Part shown: positions 12,958 to 23,699 of the stretch, in pieces
How the letters are laid out: each line of letters opens with the position of its first letter
Position numbering within the stretch: position 1 is the stretch's first letter
Source: Microbacterium sp. No. 7
GTDB lineage: Bacteria > Actinomycetota > Actinomycetes > Actinomycetales > Microbacteriaceae
Length of the DNA: 64,000 nt
Assembly (NCBI RefSeq): GCF_001314225.1
Contig: NZ_CP012697.1
Location: forward strand, 1,426,001-1,490,000
Direction of reading: 5' to 3'
Notes under the pieces: model-generated
What the model was told of the DNA's origin: nothing
The model's database searches: none
The model's input: the letters and a program-made list of their open reading frames with translations, nothing else
Made by a program: the position numbers and the translations under genes

Positions 12958-14136
12958 ATGGTCATGACTCTGCGGGATGCGACCGCGGACGCCTGCGGGG
13001 GGAAGGCGGCGGCCCTGGCAGTGCTGCTTCGGGAAGGACTGCCCGTGCCCGACGGGTTCGTGGTTCCCTTCGCCGCGCACCGCATCGCGCGGGATGACGC
13101 CCGGCTGCCGGTGCCGCACGCGCTGCGGGATGCGCTCGCCCAGCACCTCGCGCTGCTGGGCGACCCGCCGGTGGCCGTCCGCTCGTCGGCGGCGAACGAG
13201 GACACCGCGGGCGGGTCCGCGGCCGGTCAGTACGAGAGCGTGCTGGCCGTGCGCGGGGTGCCGGCCGTCGCCGAGGCGATCCGGGTCTGCTGGGCGTCGT
13301 CGTCCTCGGCGCGCGTCGCCGAGTACCGGCGCCGGCCGGAGGGCGACGCCGCAGACGGCGATCAGGACATGGCCGTGATCGTCCAGCGTCTCGTCGACGC
13401 CGACGTGTCGGGCGTCATGTTCACCCCGGCGCAGCCGGGGGACGGCACCCGGATCGAAGCGTCCTGGGGGCTGGGACTCGGCGTGGTCGGAGGAACCGTC
13501 ACCCCGGACGCGTACGAGGTCGCGTCGGACGGCGGCATCCGGCGCACCATCGCCCGCAAGACGACCCGCTTGGATCGCGACGGCCTCGGCGTCGCCGTCC
13601 GCGACGTGCCGGCGGAGCAGCAGGAGCGTCCGGCGCTCGATGACGCCGTCGCCGCGACCCTCGCGATCCTCGGACGCCGGATAGCGGCCCTGTTCGAGCG
13701 TCCGCAAGACGTCGAATGGGCGATCGCGGACGGAAAGGTCTGGATCCTCCAAGCCCGACCGATCACCGCGGCCGTTCCTCTGCGGCCGCTGCAGGCACCC
13801 GCCGCGGGGGCCGCGTCGCTGATCGGCACACCGGGAGCCCACGGCACCGTCACCGGGATCGCCCGCGTCCTGCACGGCCCGTCCGACTTCCCGCGCGTCC
13901 AGCCGGGGGACGTCGCGATCTGCCCCTGCACCGACCCGGCATGGACGCCGCTGTTCCGCATCGCCGCCGCCGTCGTCACCGAGACCGGGGGCGTGCTCTC
14001 GCACGCGGCGATCGTCGCCCGGGAGCACGGCATCCCCGCCGTCCTCGGCGTCCCGCACGCCACCGTCCGCATCCAGGACGGCATCCGCATCACGGTCAAC
14101 GGCACCGAGGGGACCGTGATGCCGGCACACGGCTGA
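12958..14136 (+). CDS. Minimal PEP/pyruvate-binding phosphotransferase-like protein
   Basis: A 392-residue protein with an N-terminal ATP-grasp PEP/pyruvate-binding domain (GGKAAALAVLLREGLPVPDGFVV, VRSSAANEDTAGGSAAGQYES, ILQARPI) and a C-terminal swivelling phosphohistidine domain (TETGGVLSHAAIVAREHGIPAVLG). This is the layout of rifampin phosphotransferase (Rph) and PEP synthase. Rph is about twice as long because a drug-binding domain lies between the two parts, and that domain is absent here. The substrate is therefore unknown. ATG at 12958 is chosen because GGAGGT lies 7 nt upstream; ATGs at 12952 and 12964 fit less well. It is divergent from a two-regulator operon and precedes a histidine phosphatase gene. 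Confidence 0.75.
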   Translation: MVMTLRDATADACGGKAAALAVLLREGLPVPDGFVVPFAAHRIARDDARLPVPHALRDALAQHLALLGDPPVAVRSSAANEDTAGGSAAGQYESVLAVRGVPAVAEAIRVCWASSSSARVAEYRRRPEGDAADGDQDMAVIVQRLVDADVSGVMFTPAQPGDGTRIEASWGLGLGVVGGTVTPDAYEVASDGGIRRTIARKTTRLDRDGLGVAVRDVPAEQQERPALDDAVAATLAILGRRIAALFERPQDVEWAIADGKVWILQARPITAAVPLRPLQAPAAGAASLIGTPGAHGTVTGIARVLHGPSDFPRVQPGDVAICPCTDPAWTPLFRIAAAVVTETGGVLSHAAIVAREHGIPAVLGVPHATVRIQDGIRITVNGTEGTVMPAHG

Positions 14137-14202
14137 CACCGACCGCACGCGACAGGAAGGAAGCGGGACGCCGGCGCGACGCGCCTGCGTTCTCGGCAAC
14201 CC

Positions 14203-14805
14203 ATGGCGACAAGACACCTCTACATCGCACGACACGGCGACGCCGACGCGTTCGGCGAGCTCAGCGACACCGGCCGCGAGCAGGCACGGCTCCTCGGCCG
14301 GCGGCTCGCGCACCTGCCCATCGACGCCGTATGGCATTCTCCGCTGCCCCGTGCCGCGGAGAGCGCTCGGGAGGTGGCCGCGCAGCTCCGGCCAGGGGCG
14401 CCGGTGGCCGAGGCCGCGGAGCTCATCGACCACGTGCCCTACGTGCCGACGCCCGAGGAGACGCCTCGCGCCTGGGAGCCGTTCTTCGACGGATACGATC
14501 CCGAGGAGGCCGTCGCCGGCAACCGGATCGCGCACAGCCTCACCGCGCGATTCGCCACGCCGCCGGAGCAGGCCGACGACATCCACGAGGTGCTCATCAC
14601 GCACTCCTACCCGATCGCCTGGCTGCTCCGCGACGCTCTCGACGCGCCGCCCGTCCGGTGGCTCGCCCTGAACAGTGCCAATGCGGCCCTGACCGTCATC
14701 GAGCACCGTCCCGGCCTGCCCCCGGGCATCACCATGTTCAACGACATGAGCCACCTCCCCGCCGAGCTCCGCTGGACCGGATTCCCGCAGGTCATCCGGC
14801 CCTGA
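14203..14805 (+). CDS. Histidine phosphatase family protein
   Basis: A 200-residue member of the phosphoglycerate-mutase-like/histidine phosphatase superfamily. The N-terminal YIARHGDADAFGELSDTGREQARLLG carries the catalytic RHG, WHSPLPRAAESA follows, and ITHSYPIAWLL is the second-histidine motif, though ordinary members usually have a GH there. Such proteins transfer phosphate through a phosphohistidine. The gene follows the PEP-binding gene by 66 nt on the same strand and may be co-transcribed with it; no specific substrate is indicated. Confidence 0.75.
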   Translation: MATRHLYIARHGDADAFGELSDTGREQARLLGRRLAHLPIDAVWHSPLPRAAESAREVAAQLRPGAPVAEAAELIDHVPYVPTPEETPRAWEPFFDGYDPEEAVAGNRIAHSLTARFATPPEQADDIHEVLITHSYPIAWLLRDALDAPPVRWLALNSANAALTVIEHRPGLPPGITMFNDMSHLPAELRWTGFPQVIRP

Positions 14806-14894
14806 GGTCCCGCGCGCACCGTGTCAAGGGCCATGTGGGGGGTCGTGGGCTGGTCTTCTTCGCGACGCCCCGGACGACCGCATACGCTGAGGTC

Positions 14895-15167
14895 ATGGGT
14901 GCGGAGCAGTTGAACTTCCGGGCGACGATCGGTGTCGAGATCAAGGGAGACACGTGGAGTTGTGTCGAGATCCCTGGTTCGGTGGAGTTCTTCGGCACCG
15001 GCAAGACGGTCAGGGTCGACGCCCGCGTTGATGACGTCGTGTTGGAGAACGTCGGAGCCATGGTGACGGGGACGGGCGGTCACATGGTGTCGCTGAATGC
15101 CAAGGTCCGTAAGGCTCTCGCTAAGGACATCGGCGACACCGTCGACGTGACCATCACCAAGCGATAG
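14895..15167 (+). CDS. DUF1905 domain protein
   Basis: A 90-residue beta-rich protein (FRATIGVEIKGDTWSCVEIPGSVEFFGTG, MVSLNAKVRKALAKDIGDTVDVTITK) that matches the small DUF1905 beta-barrel family, whose function is not established. ATG at 14895 has GAGG upstream. The local base composition is visibly less GC-rich than the genes before it, so it may be recently acquired. Confidence 0.7.
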   Translation: MGAEQLNFRATIGVEIKGDTWSCVEIPGSVEFFGTGKTVRVDARVDDVVLENVGAMVTGTGGHMVSLNAKVRKALAKDIGDTVDVTITKR

Positions 15168-15322
15168 CTTCTCGTTCCGCGCCCCGCGTCCCGCAGTGGG
15201 TGGTGGCTGCCGGCAGTGGGCGGCTCTTACATCGCGGCGATGTTCGCGATGGCGCCACGCCGTCGTGCTCCCCGTCACGAGGGCGACGCGACCATGAGCG
15301 GGGAATCGGCCACGACGCGCTC

Positions 15323-15913
15323 CTACGTGCCCGGGAACGCGGCCATCGCCAGCTCGACGGTCTCCACGAGCTCCTCGCGGGGGACGCCGCTCGCGGCCTG
15401 GACGTTGAGGCCGGTGGCGACGGTCGCGTAGTACCGGGCGAGCTTGGCGGTGTCGGTGCTGGGCGGGAAGTCTCCGTCGGCCACCGCCTGGTCGAAGCGG
15501 AGCTGCATGGCCTTCCGGGTCTGCTCGCGCCGGTCGGTGAGCTCCTCCTGCACCGAGAGGTTCTCGTCGGCGCAGGCCAGCCCGCCCTGGAGCAGCAGAC
15601 AGCCGGTCGGGTGTCCGTCGAGCGTCGCACCCTCGACGACCCCCATCAGCATGGTGCGGGCGGCCTCGCGGCCCGTCGGCTCGGCGACAGCCCGCTTGAG
15701 GTAGTCGGACCGGCAGTGGATGTATTTGTCAACGGCGCGGTCGAAGAGCTGCCTCTTGTTGCCGAACGCCGCATAGAGGCTCGGCGGGTTGATCCCCATC
15801 GCGGCGGTCAGGTCGGCGATCGAGGTGGCCTCGTACCCCTGCCGCCAGAACACGTCGATGGCCTGATCCAGCGCTCGCTCGATGTCGAACTCGCGAGTCC
15901 TTCCGCGTGGCAT
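15323..15913 (-). CDS. TetR/AcrR family repressor
   Basis: A 196-residue TetR-type regulator. The N-terminal HTH is read in ALDQAIDVFWRQGYEATSIADLTAAMGINPPSLYAAFGNKRQLFDRAV, followed by a helical ligand-binding domain with GCLLLQGG, as in the YcdC/C-terminal-TetR subgroup. It is divergent from the SDR-MFS-QOR operon, and the 86-bp gap holds a pair of direct repeats that are likely its operators, so it probably represses that operon and itself. Inducer unknown. Confidence 0.9.
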   Translation of the reverse strand: MPRGRTREFDIERALDQAIDVFWRQGYEATSIADLTAAMGINPPSLYAAFGNKRQLFDRAVDKYIHCRSDYLKRAVAEPTGREAARTMLMGVVEGATLDGHPTGCLLLQGGLACADENLSVQEELTDRREQTRKAMQLRFDQAVADGDFPPSTDTAKLARYYATVATGLNVQAASGVPREELVETVELAMAAFPGT

Positions 15914-15931
15914 GCGTCACCGTTTCTGTAA

Positions 15932-15975
15932 CGAGCACTACACATGTGTGCTAATTTCTATATCGATCACTACAC
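15932..15975. promoter_or_regulatory. Paired operator repeats for the TetR regulator
   Basis: CGAGCACTACAC (15932-15943) and CGATCACTACAC (15964-15975) match at 11 of 12 bases and lie 32 bp apart, about three helical turns. The palindrome ACACATGTGT overlaps the first copy. They lie between the divergent TetR and SDR genes and probably cover both promoters. Confidence 0.55.
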
Positions 15976-15999
15976 GATACCAAACTCAGGAGGTTCAGC

Positions 16000-16749
16000 A
16001 TGGGACGCCTACAGGACAAGACCGCCGTCATCACCGGCGCCAGCAGCGGCATCGGCTTCGCCACCGCAAGGCGATTCGTCGACGAGGGGGCGAAGGTCTA
16101 CATCACCGGGCGCCGCGAGCGCGAGCTCGAGGCCGCACGCTCAGCCCTCGGTGCGGACGCCACCGCGATCACGGGTGACGCCGCCGACCTCGGCGACCTC
16201 GACCGCCTCGCCGCGACCATCCGGGAGGCGGGAACCGGCCTCGACGCGATCGTCATCAATGCCGGCTTCGTCAACCTCGTGACGACGAGCGAGGCCACTC
16301 CCGACCACTTCGACCGCACTTTCGCGACCAACACCCGCGGAGCGTTCTTCGCCGTGCAGAAGCTCGTGCCACTGCTGCGCGACGGCGGCTCCATCGTGCT
16401 GATCGCCACCAGCGGCCACACCAAGGGGCTTCCCGCCTATGCGACCTACCTTGCGAGCAAGGCCGCGCTGCGCTCCTTCGCCCGCAGCTGGGCCGCCGAA
16501 TTCGCCCCGCGCGGCATCCGTGTCAACGTCGTCAGCCCCGGCCCCGTCGCGACGGCGCTGCTCGACTCGAACGCTCCCAGCCCGGACCTCGTTGACGCGG
16601 TGCGCGAGCAGTTCCGCGCGAGCATCCCGCTCGGACGCCTCGGCGACCCGGAGGACATCGCCGCCGCGATCCTGTTCCTCGCCTCGGACGACGGCCGCTT
16701 CGCCACGGGCGCCGACTTCGTCATCGACGGCGGCCAGACGCAGGTCTGA
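16000..16749 (+). CDS. Short-chain dehydrogenase/reductase (SDR)
   Basis: A 249-residue classical SDR. TGASSGIG at residues 12-19 binds NAD(P), the following NAG lies in INAGF, and the catalytic pair is Tyr150/Lys154 in YLASK. The C-terminal DGGQTQV end is typical. It oxidises or reduces a hydroxyl/carbonyl on an unknown substrate in the cytoplasm. An AGGAGG site precedes the ATG. It is the first gene of an operon with an MFS exporter and a quinone oxidoreductase, controlled by the divergent TetR gene; the set suggests redox detoxification plus export of one compound class. Confidence 0.9.
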   Translation: MGRLQDKTAVITGASSGIGFATARRFVDEGAKVYITGRRERELEAARSALGADATAITGDAADLGDLDRLAATIREAGTGLDAIVINAGFVNLVTTSEATPDHFDRTFATNTRGAFFAVQKLVPLLRDGGSIVLIATSGHTKGLPAYATYLASKAALRSFARSWAAEFAPRGIRVNVVSPGPVATALLDSNAPSPDLVDAVREQFRASIPLGRLGDPEDIAAAILFLASDDGRFATGADFVIDGGQTQV

Positions 16750-16809
16750 GCCTCGCGGTCGACGCTTCATCCCGTTCCTCACGCCTCCCTCGAAAGGTAA
16801 CGCGTCTTC

Positions 16810-18114
16810 ATGTCCGCGCCCTCGTCTCTCGCGAGTCGCCCGTCGGCGATGGCCATGCCGGTCATCGTCCTGTCCGTCTTCATCATCCCGCTGGCCATCG
16901 CCGGCATCGGCATCACTCTGCCGAACATCTCCCGGGAACTCGGCTCCGACCCGTTCCTGCTGCAGTCCGTCGTCAACGGCTTCAACGTCGCCTTCGCGCT
17001 GTTCACGCTCGTCTGGGGTGTCCTCTCTGATCGACTCGGCTACCGCGCCACGGTCGTCCTCGGCCTCGTGATCTTCGTCGCAGGCTCGGTGGTCAGCGTG
17101 CTCGCTCCGAGCCTTGTCGTGCTCGATGTCGGACGGATGGTCGCAGGCATCGGCGGCGCAGCCGTTCTCACCGGTGCCTCAGCGCTCTTGTCGAACGCCT
17201 GGGACGGGGCAGCCCGCGCCCGCAACTTCGCGATCTTCGGCACCACCATCGGCGTCGGCTCGGCAGTCGGTCCGGTCGTCGCCGGAGCGTTGGTCTCCTG
17301 GATCGAGTGGCGCGGCGTGTTCGGCGCGTTCGGCCTGATCGCTCTGCTCGGTCTCATCCTGAGCGGCGCGCTGCCGAAGGTGAAGCACGAGCACGTGCCC
17401 GGCCAGAAGAAGGTCGACTTCACGCTGCTTCGGAACCCGCACTTCCTCGCGATGTGCCTCGTGCCGGTCACCGCCGCGATCGGCACCGTGACGCTCGGCA
17501 CCTACCTCCCCGTCGTCTACAGCGCCGTGTTCGGACTCGGCGGCGCGCTCGCCGGCGTCTTCATGCTCTTCATGATGGTGCCGATCATGATCGCCCCTCT
17601 CGTGGTCGCCCGCGTCCTCGCGAAGAGTCGCTCGATCACCCCGATGAAGGTCATCTACCTCTCACTCGTGCTCATCGTTCTCGGCAACGCCGCGCTGCTG
17701 GCCGTCGACCCGGAACTCGGCATGTGGTGGGCTGTGCCGGGGATGCTGCTCGTCGGGGCCGGGTTCGGCGTCACGATCGGCCTCGTCGACGGTCAGGCGA
17801 TCGGCGCAGTTCCCGCCCATCGTTCCGGTGCCGCGGCCGGCGTCCTCAACTTCATGCGACTCGGCAGCGAGGCAGTTGTCATCGCCGTCTTCGCCGCCGC
17901 CATCGCCGTTCTCGTCGGGCTGCGAATCGCCGACCCTTCGACCGCCGCGGACGTAGCAGGTGGCGCGCCCGGTCACGGTGCCGAGTTCGCCGGAGCCTTC
18001 CACGTGGTGCTGTTGGGGATGATCATCGCGAACCTCATACTGAGCGCAGTCATCATCCTGCTGCACCGCGCGCGCATCCGCGCGGACCGTCTTGAAGTGG
18101 AGGTGGTTGTATGA
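16810..18114 (+). CDS. MFS transporter, drug-export type
   Basis: A 434-residue polytopic protein with about 12 membrane segments. VWGVLSDRLGYR is the MFS loop motif between helices 2 and 3, and TTIGVGSAVGPVVAG resembles the antiporter motif C of drug/proton exporters. The ATG follows a GAAAGG site. Its TGA overlaps the ATG of the quinone oxidoreductase gene by 4 nt, so translation is coupled. In the operon it probably exports the substrate or product handled by the SDR and QOR enzymes. Confidence 0.85.
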   Translation: MSAPSSLASRPSAMAMPVIVLSVFIIPLAIAGIGITLPNISRELGSDPFLLQSVVNGFNVAFALFTLVWGVLSDRLGYRATVVLGLVIFVAGSVVSVLAPSLVVLDVGRMVAGIGGAAVLTGASALLSNAWDGAARARNFAIFGTTIGVGSAVGPVVAGALVSWIEWRGVFGAFGLIALLGLILSGALPKVKHEHVPGQKKVDFTLLRNPHFLAMCLVPVTAAIGTVTLGTYLPVVYSAVFGLGGALAGVFMLFMMVPIMIAPLVVARVLAKSRSITPMKVIYLSLVLIVLGNAALLAVDPELGMWWAVPGMLLVGAGFGVTIGLVDGQAIGAVPAHRSGAAAGVLNFMRLGSEAVVIAVFAAAIAVLVGLRIADPSTAADVAGGAPGHGAEFAGAFHVVLLGMIIANLILSAVIILLHRARIRADRLEVEVVV

Positions 18115-19079
18115 GCACTGTCATCATTCAGCACGGACAGGGCGGCCCCGAGGTCCTCCGCGTCGAATCGCGAGACCTCGCAGCGCCCGGAGCCGGTCAG
18201 GTCATCGTCGAGCAGCGTGCGGTCGGCTTCAACTACCTGGACGTGATGCTGCGCAGCGGCATCTGGCCGATCAGCGAGCCGACCATCGTGCCCGGATTCG
18301 AGGCGGCAGGGGTGGTCACGGACATCGGGCCCGATGTCCACGAGGTCGCGATCGGCGATCGCGTGGGGTACTTCCGGACCCAGGGCTCCTACGCGGCAGA
18401 ACGCACCATCGACCAGCACGACCTCATCCGCATCCCGGAGACCGTGGCATTCGACCAGGCCGCGGCGCTGCTCACGAAGGGCCTCATGGCGCGCATCACG
18501 GTGCGGCAGGCCCACGAGGTCACCGAGGGGCAGACCGTGCTCGTCACCACGGCCGCCGGCGGGATCGGCTCGTTGGTCACCCGCTGGGCGACATCGCTCG
18601 GAGCCCGAGTCATCGGCGTCGTCGGAAGCCCCGCCAAGCGGGAGGCCGCACTGAGCAACGGAGCGTCCGATGTCGCCGTCGGCGTCGAGGAAGCCGTGCG
18701 CCTCGCGAAGCGGGTGACACACGGTCTCGGCGTGGACGCGGTGCTGGACGGGCTCGGCGCCGACACCCCGACAGCATTGGCCGGATCGGTCCGGCCGGGC
18801 GGCTCGATCGTCTCCTTCGGCAGCGCCGCCGGATGGCCGAGCCCGGACGCAGACGTTCTCAACGCCCGCCAGATCCGCTTCACCCTCCCGCAGTTCGGGC
18901 AGTACCTCCGGACGCCAACGCAGGCTCAGGACGCCGCCGACGACGTGTTCCGTGCACTCCTCACCGGGTCGTTCGGCGACACCCTGCCTGCCACCACCAG
19001 GCCTCTCGTCGACGTCGCCCGTCTGCACGCCGACGTCGAAGCACGGCGAGCGACCGGCCTCAACGTGCTGATTCCCTGA
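18111..19079 (+). CDS. Quinone oxidoreductase-like MDR-family dehydrogenase
   Basis: A 322-residue medium-chain dehydrogenase/reductase of the zinc-free NADPH:quinone oxidoreductase type. The N-terminal GroES-like part reads GFNYLDVMLRSG and PGFEAAGVV; the cofactor domain shows VTTAAGGIGSLV and GARVIGVVGSPAK. No structural-zinc cysteine cluster is present, as expected for QORs. It would reduce quinones or enones with NADPH. The ATG overlaps the stop of the MFS gene (ATGA). A truncated SnoaL-like gene follows 62 nt downstream. Confidence 0.85.
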   Translation: MSTVIIQHGQGGPEVLRVESRDLAAPGAGQVIVEQRAVGFNYLDVMLRSGIWPISEPTIVPGFEAAGVVTDIGPDVHEVAIGDRVGYFRTQGSYAAERTIDQHDLIRIPETVAFDQAAALLTKGLMARITVRQAHEVTEGQTVLVTTAAGGIGSLVTRWATSLGARVIGVVGSPAKREAALSNGASDVAVGVEEAVRLAKRVTHGLGVDAVLDGLGADTPTALAGSVRPGGSIVSFGSAAGWPSPDADVLNARQIRFTLPQFGQYLRTPTQAQDAADDVFRALLTGSFGDTLPATTRPLVDVARLHADVEARRATGLNVLIP

Positions 19080-19141
19080 ACACGCACCGACCAGCTTCCG
19101 AAGAACCCGTCTTCCAGACCAACGAGAGCAAGGGGAGTTTG

Positions 19142-19380
19142 GTGACTGACAGTGAGAGCGAACGCGCGAAGGCGGTCGTTCGGCGCAACACCATCGAGGC
19201 GCAGAGCGGGGGCGACTTCGACGTGTTCGACGAACTCTTCGTCGACGACTTCAACGACCACACCCCGCAGCCGGGAACCGAGCCCACCAAGGAGGGCGTG
19301 CGGTTCCTCTGCACCGTGCTGCGCGAGGCGTTCCTCGACTTCCGCACCGAGGTCGGCTGGCAGGTGGTCGAAGGCGATAC
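19142..19380 (+). pseudogene. Truncated SnoaL/ester-cyclase-like gene
   Basis: A GTG at 19142 with GGGGAG upstream opens a frame beginning VTDSESERAKAVVRRNTIEAQ and continuing FDELFVDDFNDHTPQPG and REAFLDFRTEVGWQVVEGD. This is the first ~80 residues of a SnoaL-like polyketide-cyclase fold. Normal members continue for 50 or more residues with another conserved half; here the homology ends at about 19377 and the frame runs on into unrelated Arg-rich codons to a stop at 19456. The break coincides with a change in base composition and marks the left edge of the mobile island. The intact gene probably belonged to the upstream redox operon. Confidence 0.65.
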
Positions 19381-19790
19381 TCCGTATAGACACGGAGAGT
19401 GCCAAGGGCCGAGAGCCTGCAACCGGAGACGGGAAGGCGACGCCCCGTCTCCATAGGGGGAGACGTCTCTGTCGCAGCCTTGCCGTTGCCGCACGGTTGC
19501 AGCAGTTCTCTCGACGAACTCGTCGTCAACGCGCGGGCCGCATGGAACCCACCTATCGATGGCAATCGAGAGCGTTCGAACGGTGCCTGCGAAGCGGGCT
19601 GTGTTCAACCGGGCGAAGACCCTGAATCGTTCTAGAGGGGCGCGCCCGAGTCCATACATCCACAGGGACGTTCGAGCTGTTCCCTGGATGCGTCTTCGCC
19701 CTCGGAGCCGGGAAGCGGCGCACCTTACAGCCGACCACGAGTCTTCGGGTGTGCTCCCTTCAGCCGAGTCTCGGCTAGAGGCCCAGCGTC
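19381..19790. other. Gene-free stretch at the island edge with hairpins
   Basis: No convincing coding frame. CTCCGT/ACGGAG (19380-19385 and 19392-19397) and the perfect 9-bp pair GGAGACGGG/CCCGTCTCC (19425-19433 and 19444-19452) form hairpins, and an imperfect repeat CATCCACAGGGA ... TCCCTGGATG lies near 19660-19690. The sequence is less GC-rich than the host genes on the left. Nothing recognisable as an element end was found. Confidence 0.4.
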
Positions 19791-20282
19791 TCAGAGTGGG
19801 ATCGTCAGGCCGGCGATCTGCAACACGATGCCGACCCCCAAGAGCCCCAGCACCAAGAAGATCGACCATGCTGCCTCTCGACTCCGCAGCGCTTCCTGCT
19901 CGCGACGGTCTTGAGAATCCGCTTTGCGTCGCTCATCGCGATCACGCTTCAGGTCGTCGCTCAGTTCGTCTATGCGCTTGTCGGTGGTCTCCCTCAGCGA
20001 GACGATTTGGTTCTCTAGAGAGGTCAGGCGCTCGTCGAGCTCGAAGAGGCTCATGCGATCGATCGGCGAACGGTAGCCGCGTCTGACCGTGGGCGTTCCC
20101 AGCTTCCAGAAAGACACCCCTCCTGATGCCGCCTGAAGGATCTGTGGCGGTGGTTTCCTCCCGAACATACGCTCGCCCCATCGCCACTTCCAGAGGCCAG
20201 TGAGCGCCATGGTTGCGAACACGACGCTGAGTAGCTGAAGAACGAGCCCAATCAAGGTGAGTGTCGAGGACATCGATGTCAT
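19791..20282 (-). CDS. Small membrane protein with a coiled coil between two helices
   Basis: Not recognised. A 163-residue protein: a hydrophobic helix at about residues 6-32 (TLTLIGLVLQLLSVVFATMALTG), a charged central part with heptad-like ELDERLTSLENQIVSLRE and RIDELSDDLKRDRDERR that should form a coiled coil, and a C-terminal hydrophobic helix (SIFLVLGLLGVGIVLQIAG) ending IPL. A longer frame starts at 20402, but the extra residues are polar and lack a ribosome site, so the ATG at 20282 (or 20273) is preferred. It lies in the mobile island between a gene-free edge and an IS30 remnant. Its role is unknown; membrane-anchored effector or phage-type protein are possibilities. Confidence 0.6.
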   Translation of the reverse strand: MTSMSSTLTLIGLVLQLLSVVFATMALTGLWKWRWGERMFGRKPPPQILQAASGGVSFWKLGTPTVRRGYRSPIDRMSLFELDERLTSLENQIVSLRETTDKRIDELSDDLKRDRDERRKADSQDRREQEALRSREAAWSIFLVLGLLGVGIVLQIAGLTIPL

Positions 20283-20503
20283 GGCGCCACGGTAGCGGCC
20301 AGGCCAGATGTCCGAGATCTGCTGCCTGTGCCTATCGTGCGGCGACGATGCGCTGCTGCTGCGTTCACGAGCGCCGTCCCAGACGGTGTGCTGCCCGGAC
20401 ACCTCCCGACCGATAGATGAGCGTAGTCCTCATCGGCGATACCCTTGGGTCATGTCGGCGGCGCTCGACCTCTGAACGTTTTCGGGGGCTTGCATTCCAG
20501 CGG

Positions 20504-21560
20504 TCATCGCAACGAGGGCTGATTCTCTGACAGTAGCGGGCGGGTGAAGAGGTCCGCGGGTGCACGGACGCCGAGCGTCATTCGGGGACGGTGGTTGAGC
20601 TCGTCCTCGACTCGAGCGAGGTCGCGTGGGGTGCGGACGGTGGGGTTCGTCGACTTGGGGAAGTACTGACGCAGGAGCCCACTCGTGTTCTCGTTGCTGC
20701 CATGCTGCCGAAGGCTGGCGGTATCGCAGAAGTAGATCTTGATGCCGGTGTCGGCGGCGATGTCGAGGTGCTTGGCCATCTCTGTGCCTTGATCCCAAGT
20801 CAGCGTCCGCCGCGGCCCGTGCGAGAGCGCGCCGAGGACCCGCACCAGAGCTGTGTGCAGCTCGGCCGAGGCAAGCGCGTTCAGGTGTAGCAGCTTCACG
20901 TAGCGGGTCTGCGCTTCACGAGCGTGCCGATGGTGGAGCGGTTGTGCGGGCCGACGATGAGGTCGCCCTCCCCGTTGCCCGCCACGGACCTGTCGGTGGG
21001 TTCGAACTCGCGGTCATGGACCGACAGCATCGGCTGCGCGAACCGGCGCCCGGCCCTGATCAGACGGGTGTGCGCCCGCCGGTGGCCACGCCCTGTCCGT
21101 AACGGTGACGGGTCGGGTTTGCGGAGAATCCCTGATCCGGGCCGGTAGATCGCCAGATAGATGCTCTCCGTCGCGACCCGCATGCCGGAATCGCCAGGGT
21201 GCGCGGCACGCAACGCACGACTGATCTGCTGCGGACCCCACCGCTCCTTCAATCGCTCCTTCGCGTATGTCCGCAGCGTTGGATTGGTCGACAGCTTCAA
21301 CGGCTTCGGGCGTCGGCGATGGGTCGCAGCGATGCTGTGCGCGTGGAACGGCCGGTACTGGCCGGACTCATGGGCGTTGCGGCGCAGTTCTTGGCTGATC
21401 GTCGACGGCGACCGGCCCAGCGTCTTGGCGATCTCCGTCGGCCCGGCGCCCCTGCTCGCCAGATCGGCAATCCGGATACGTTCCTCTCATCCGATAGCGC
21501 GAACAGAGAGTAGGACGCTCGCTTAGCGGCGGGATCTAGACAGGCACTGCGGACGAGTTC
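20504..21560 (-). pseudogene. IS30-family transposase, frameshifted
   Basis: Three frames must be joined to rebuild the protein. The N-terminal part ends ...SYSLFALSDE and, after a shift near 21489, continues ERIRIADLASRG with the HTH EIAKTLGRSPSTISQELRRN, then RLKERWGPQQISRALRAAHP and GEGDLIVGPHNRSTIGTLVKR. A second shift near 20905 (one C appears missing from a ...KRQTRYV... sequence) leads into VKLLHLNALASAEL, LTWDQGTEMAKH, IYFCDTASLRQHGSNENTSGLLRQYFPK. These are the D and E regions of IS30-type DDE transposases. Two separate lesions mean it is inactive. The N-terminus is unclear, and the IS21 element begins about 70 bp beyond the annotated end. Confidence 0.85.
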
Positions 21561-21632
21561 ATCGCTTCGCTCCGAGCCTTCGCCCGCCGTCGATGCACGA
21601 GTTGTCGACGGCGCTTGAGAACTGATCGATAG

Positions 21633-21651
21633 CGGCGCTCGAAAAGTGGAC
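21633..21651 (+). repeat. Left inverted repeat of the first IS21 element
   Basis: CGGCGCTCGAAAAGTGGAC pairs with the copy at 23681-23699 with one mismatch. It lies 16 nt before istA. Confidence 0.85.
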
Positions 21652-21667
21652 ACTCAACGATTGGAGA

Positions 21668-23667
<2,000 letters not shown>

Positions 23668-23680
23668 ACTGCCCGCAACC

Positions 23681-23699
23681 GTTCACTTTTCGAGCGCCG
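23681..23699 (-). repeat. Right inverted repeat of the first IS21 element
   Basis: Complement of CGGCGCTCGAAAAGTGAAC; matches the left repeat at 18 of 19 positions. Its sequence encodes the last residues and stop (ALEK, TGA) of the disrupted minus-strand membrane-protein gene. Confidence 0.85.

Noticed and set aside
20900..21500. Programmed frameshifting in the IS30 transposase
   Set aside because: IS30 elements normally use a single frame, two shifts are needed here and no slippery run is visible, so decay is more likely.
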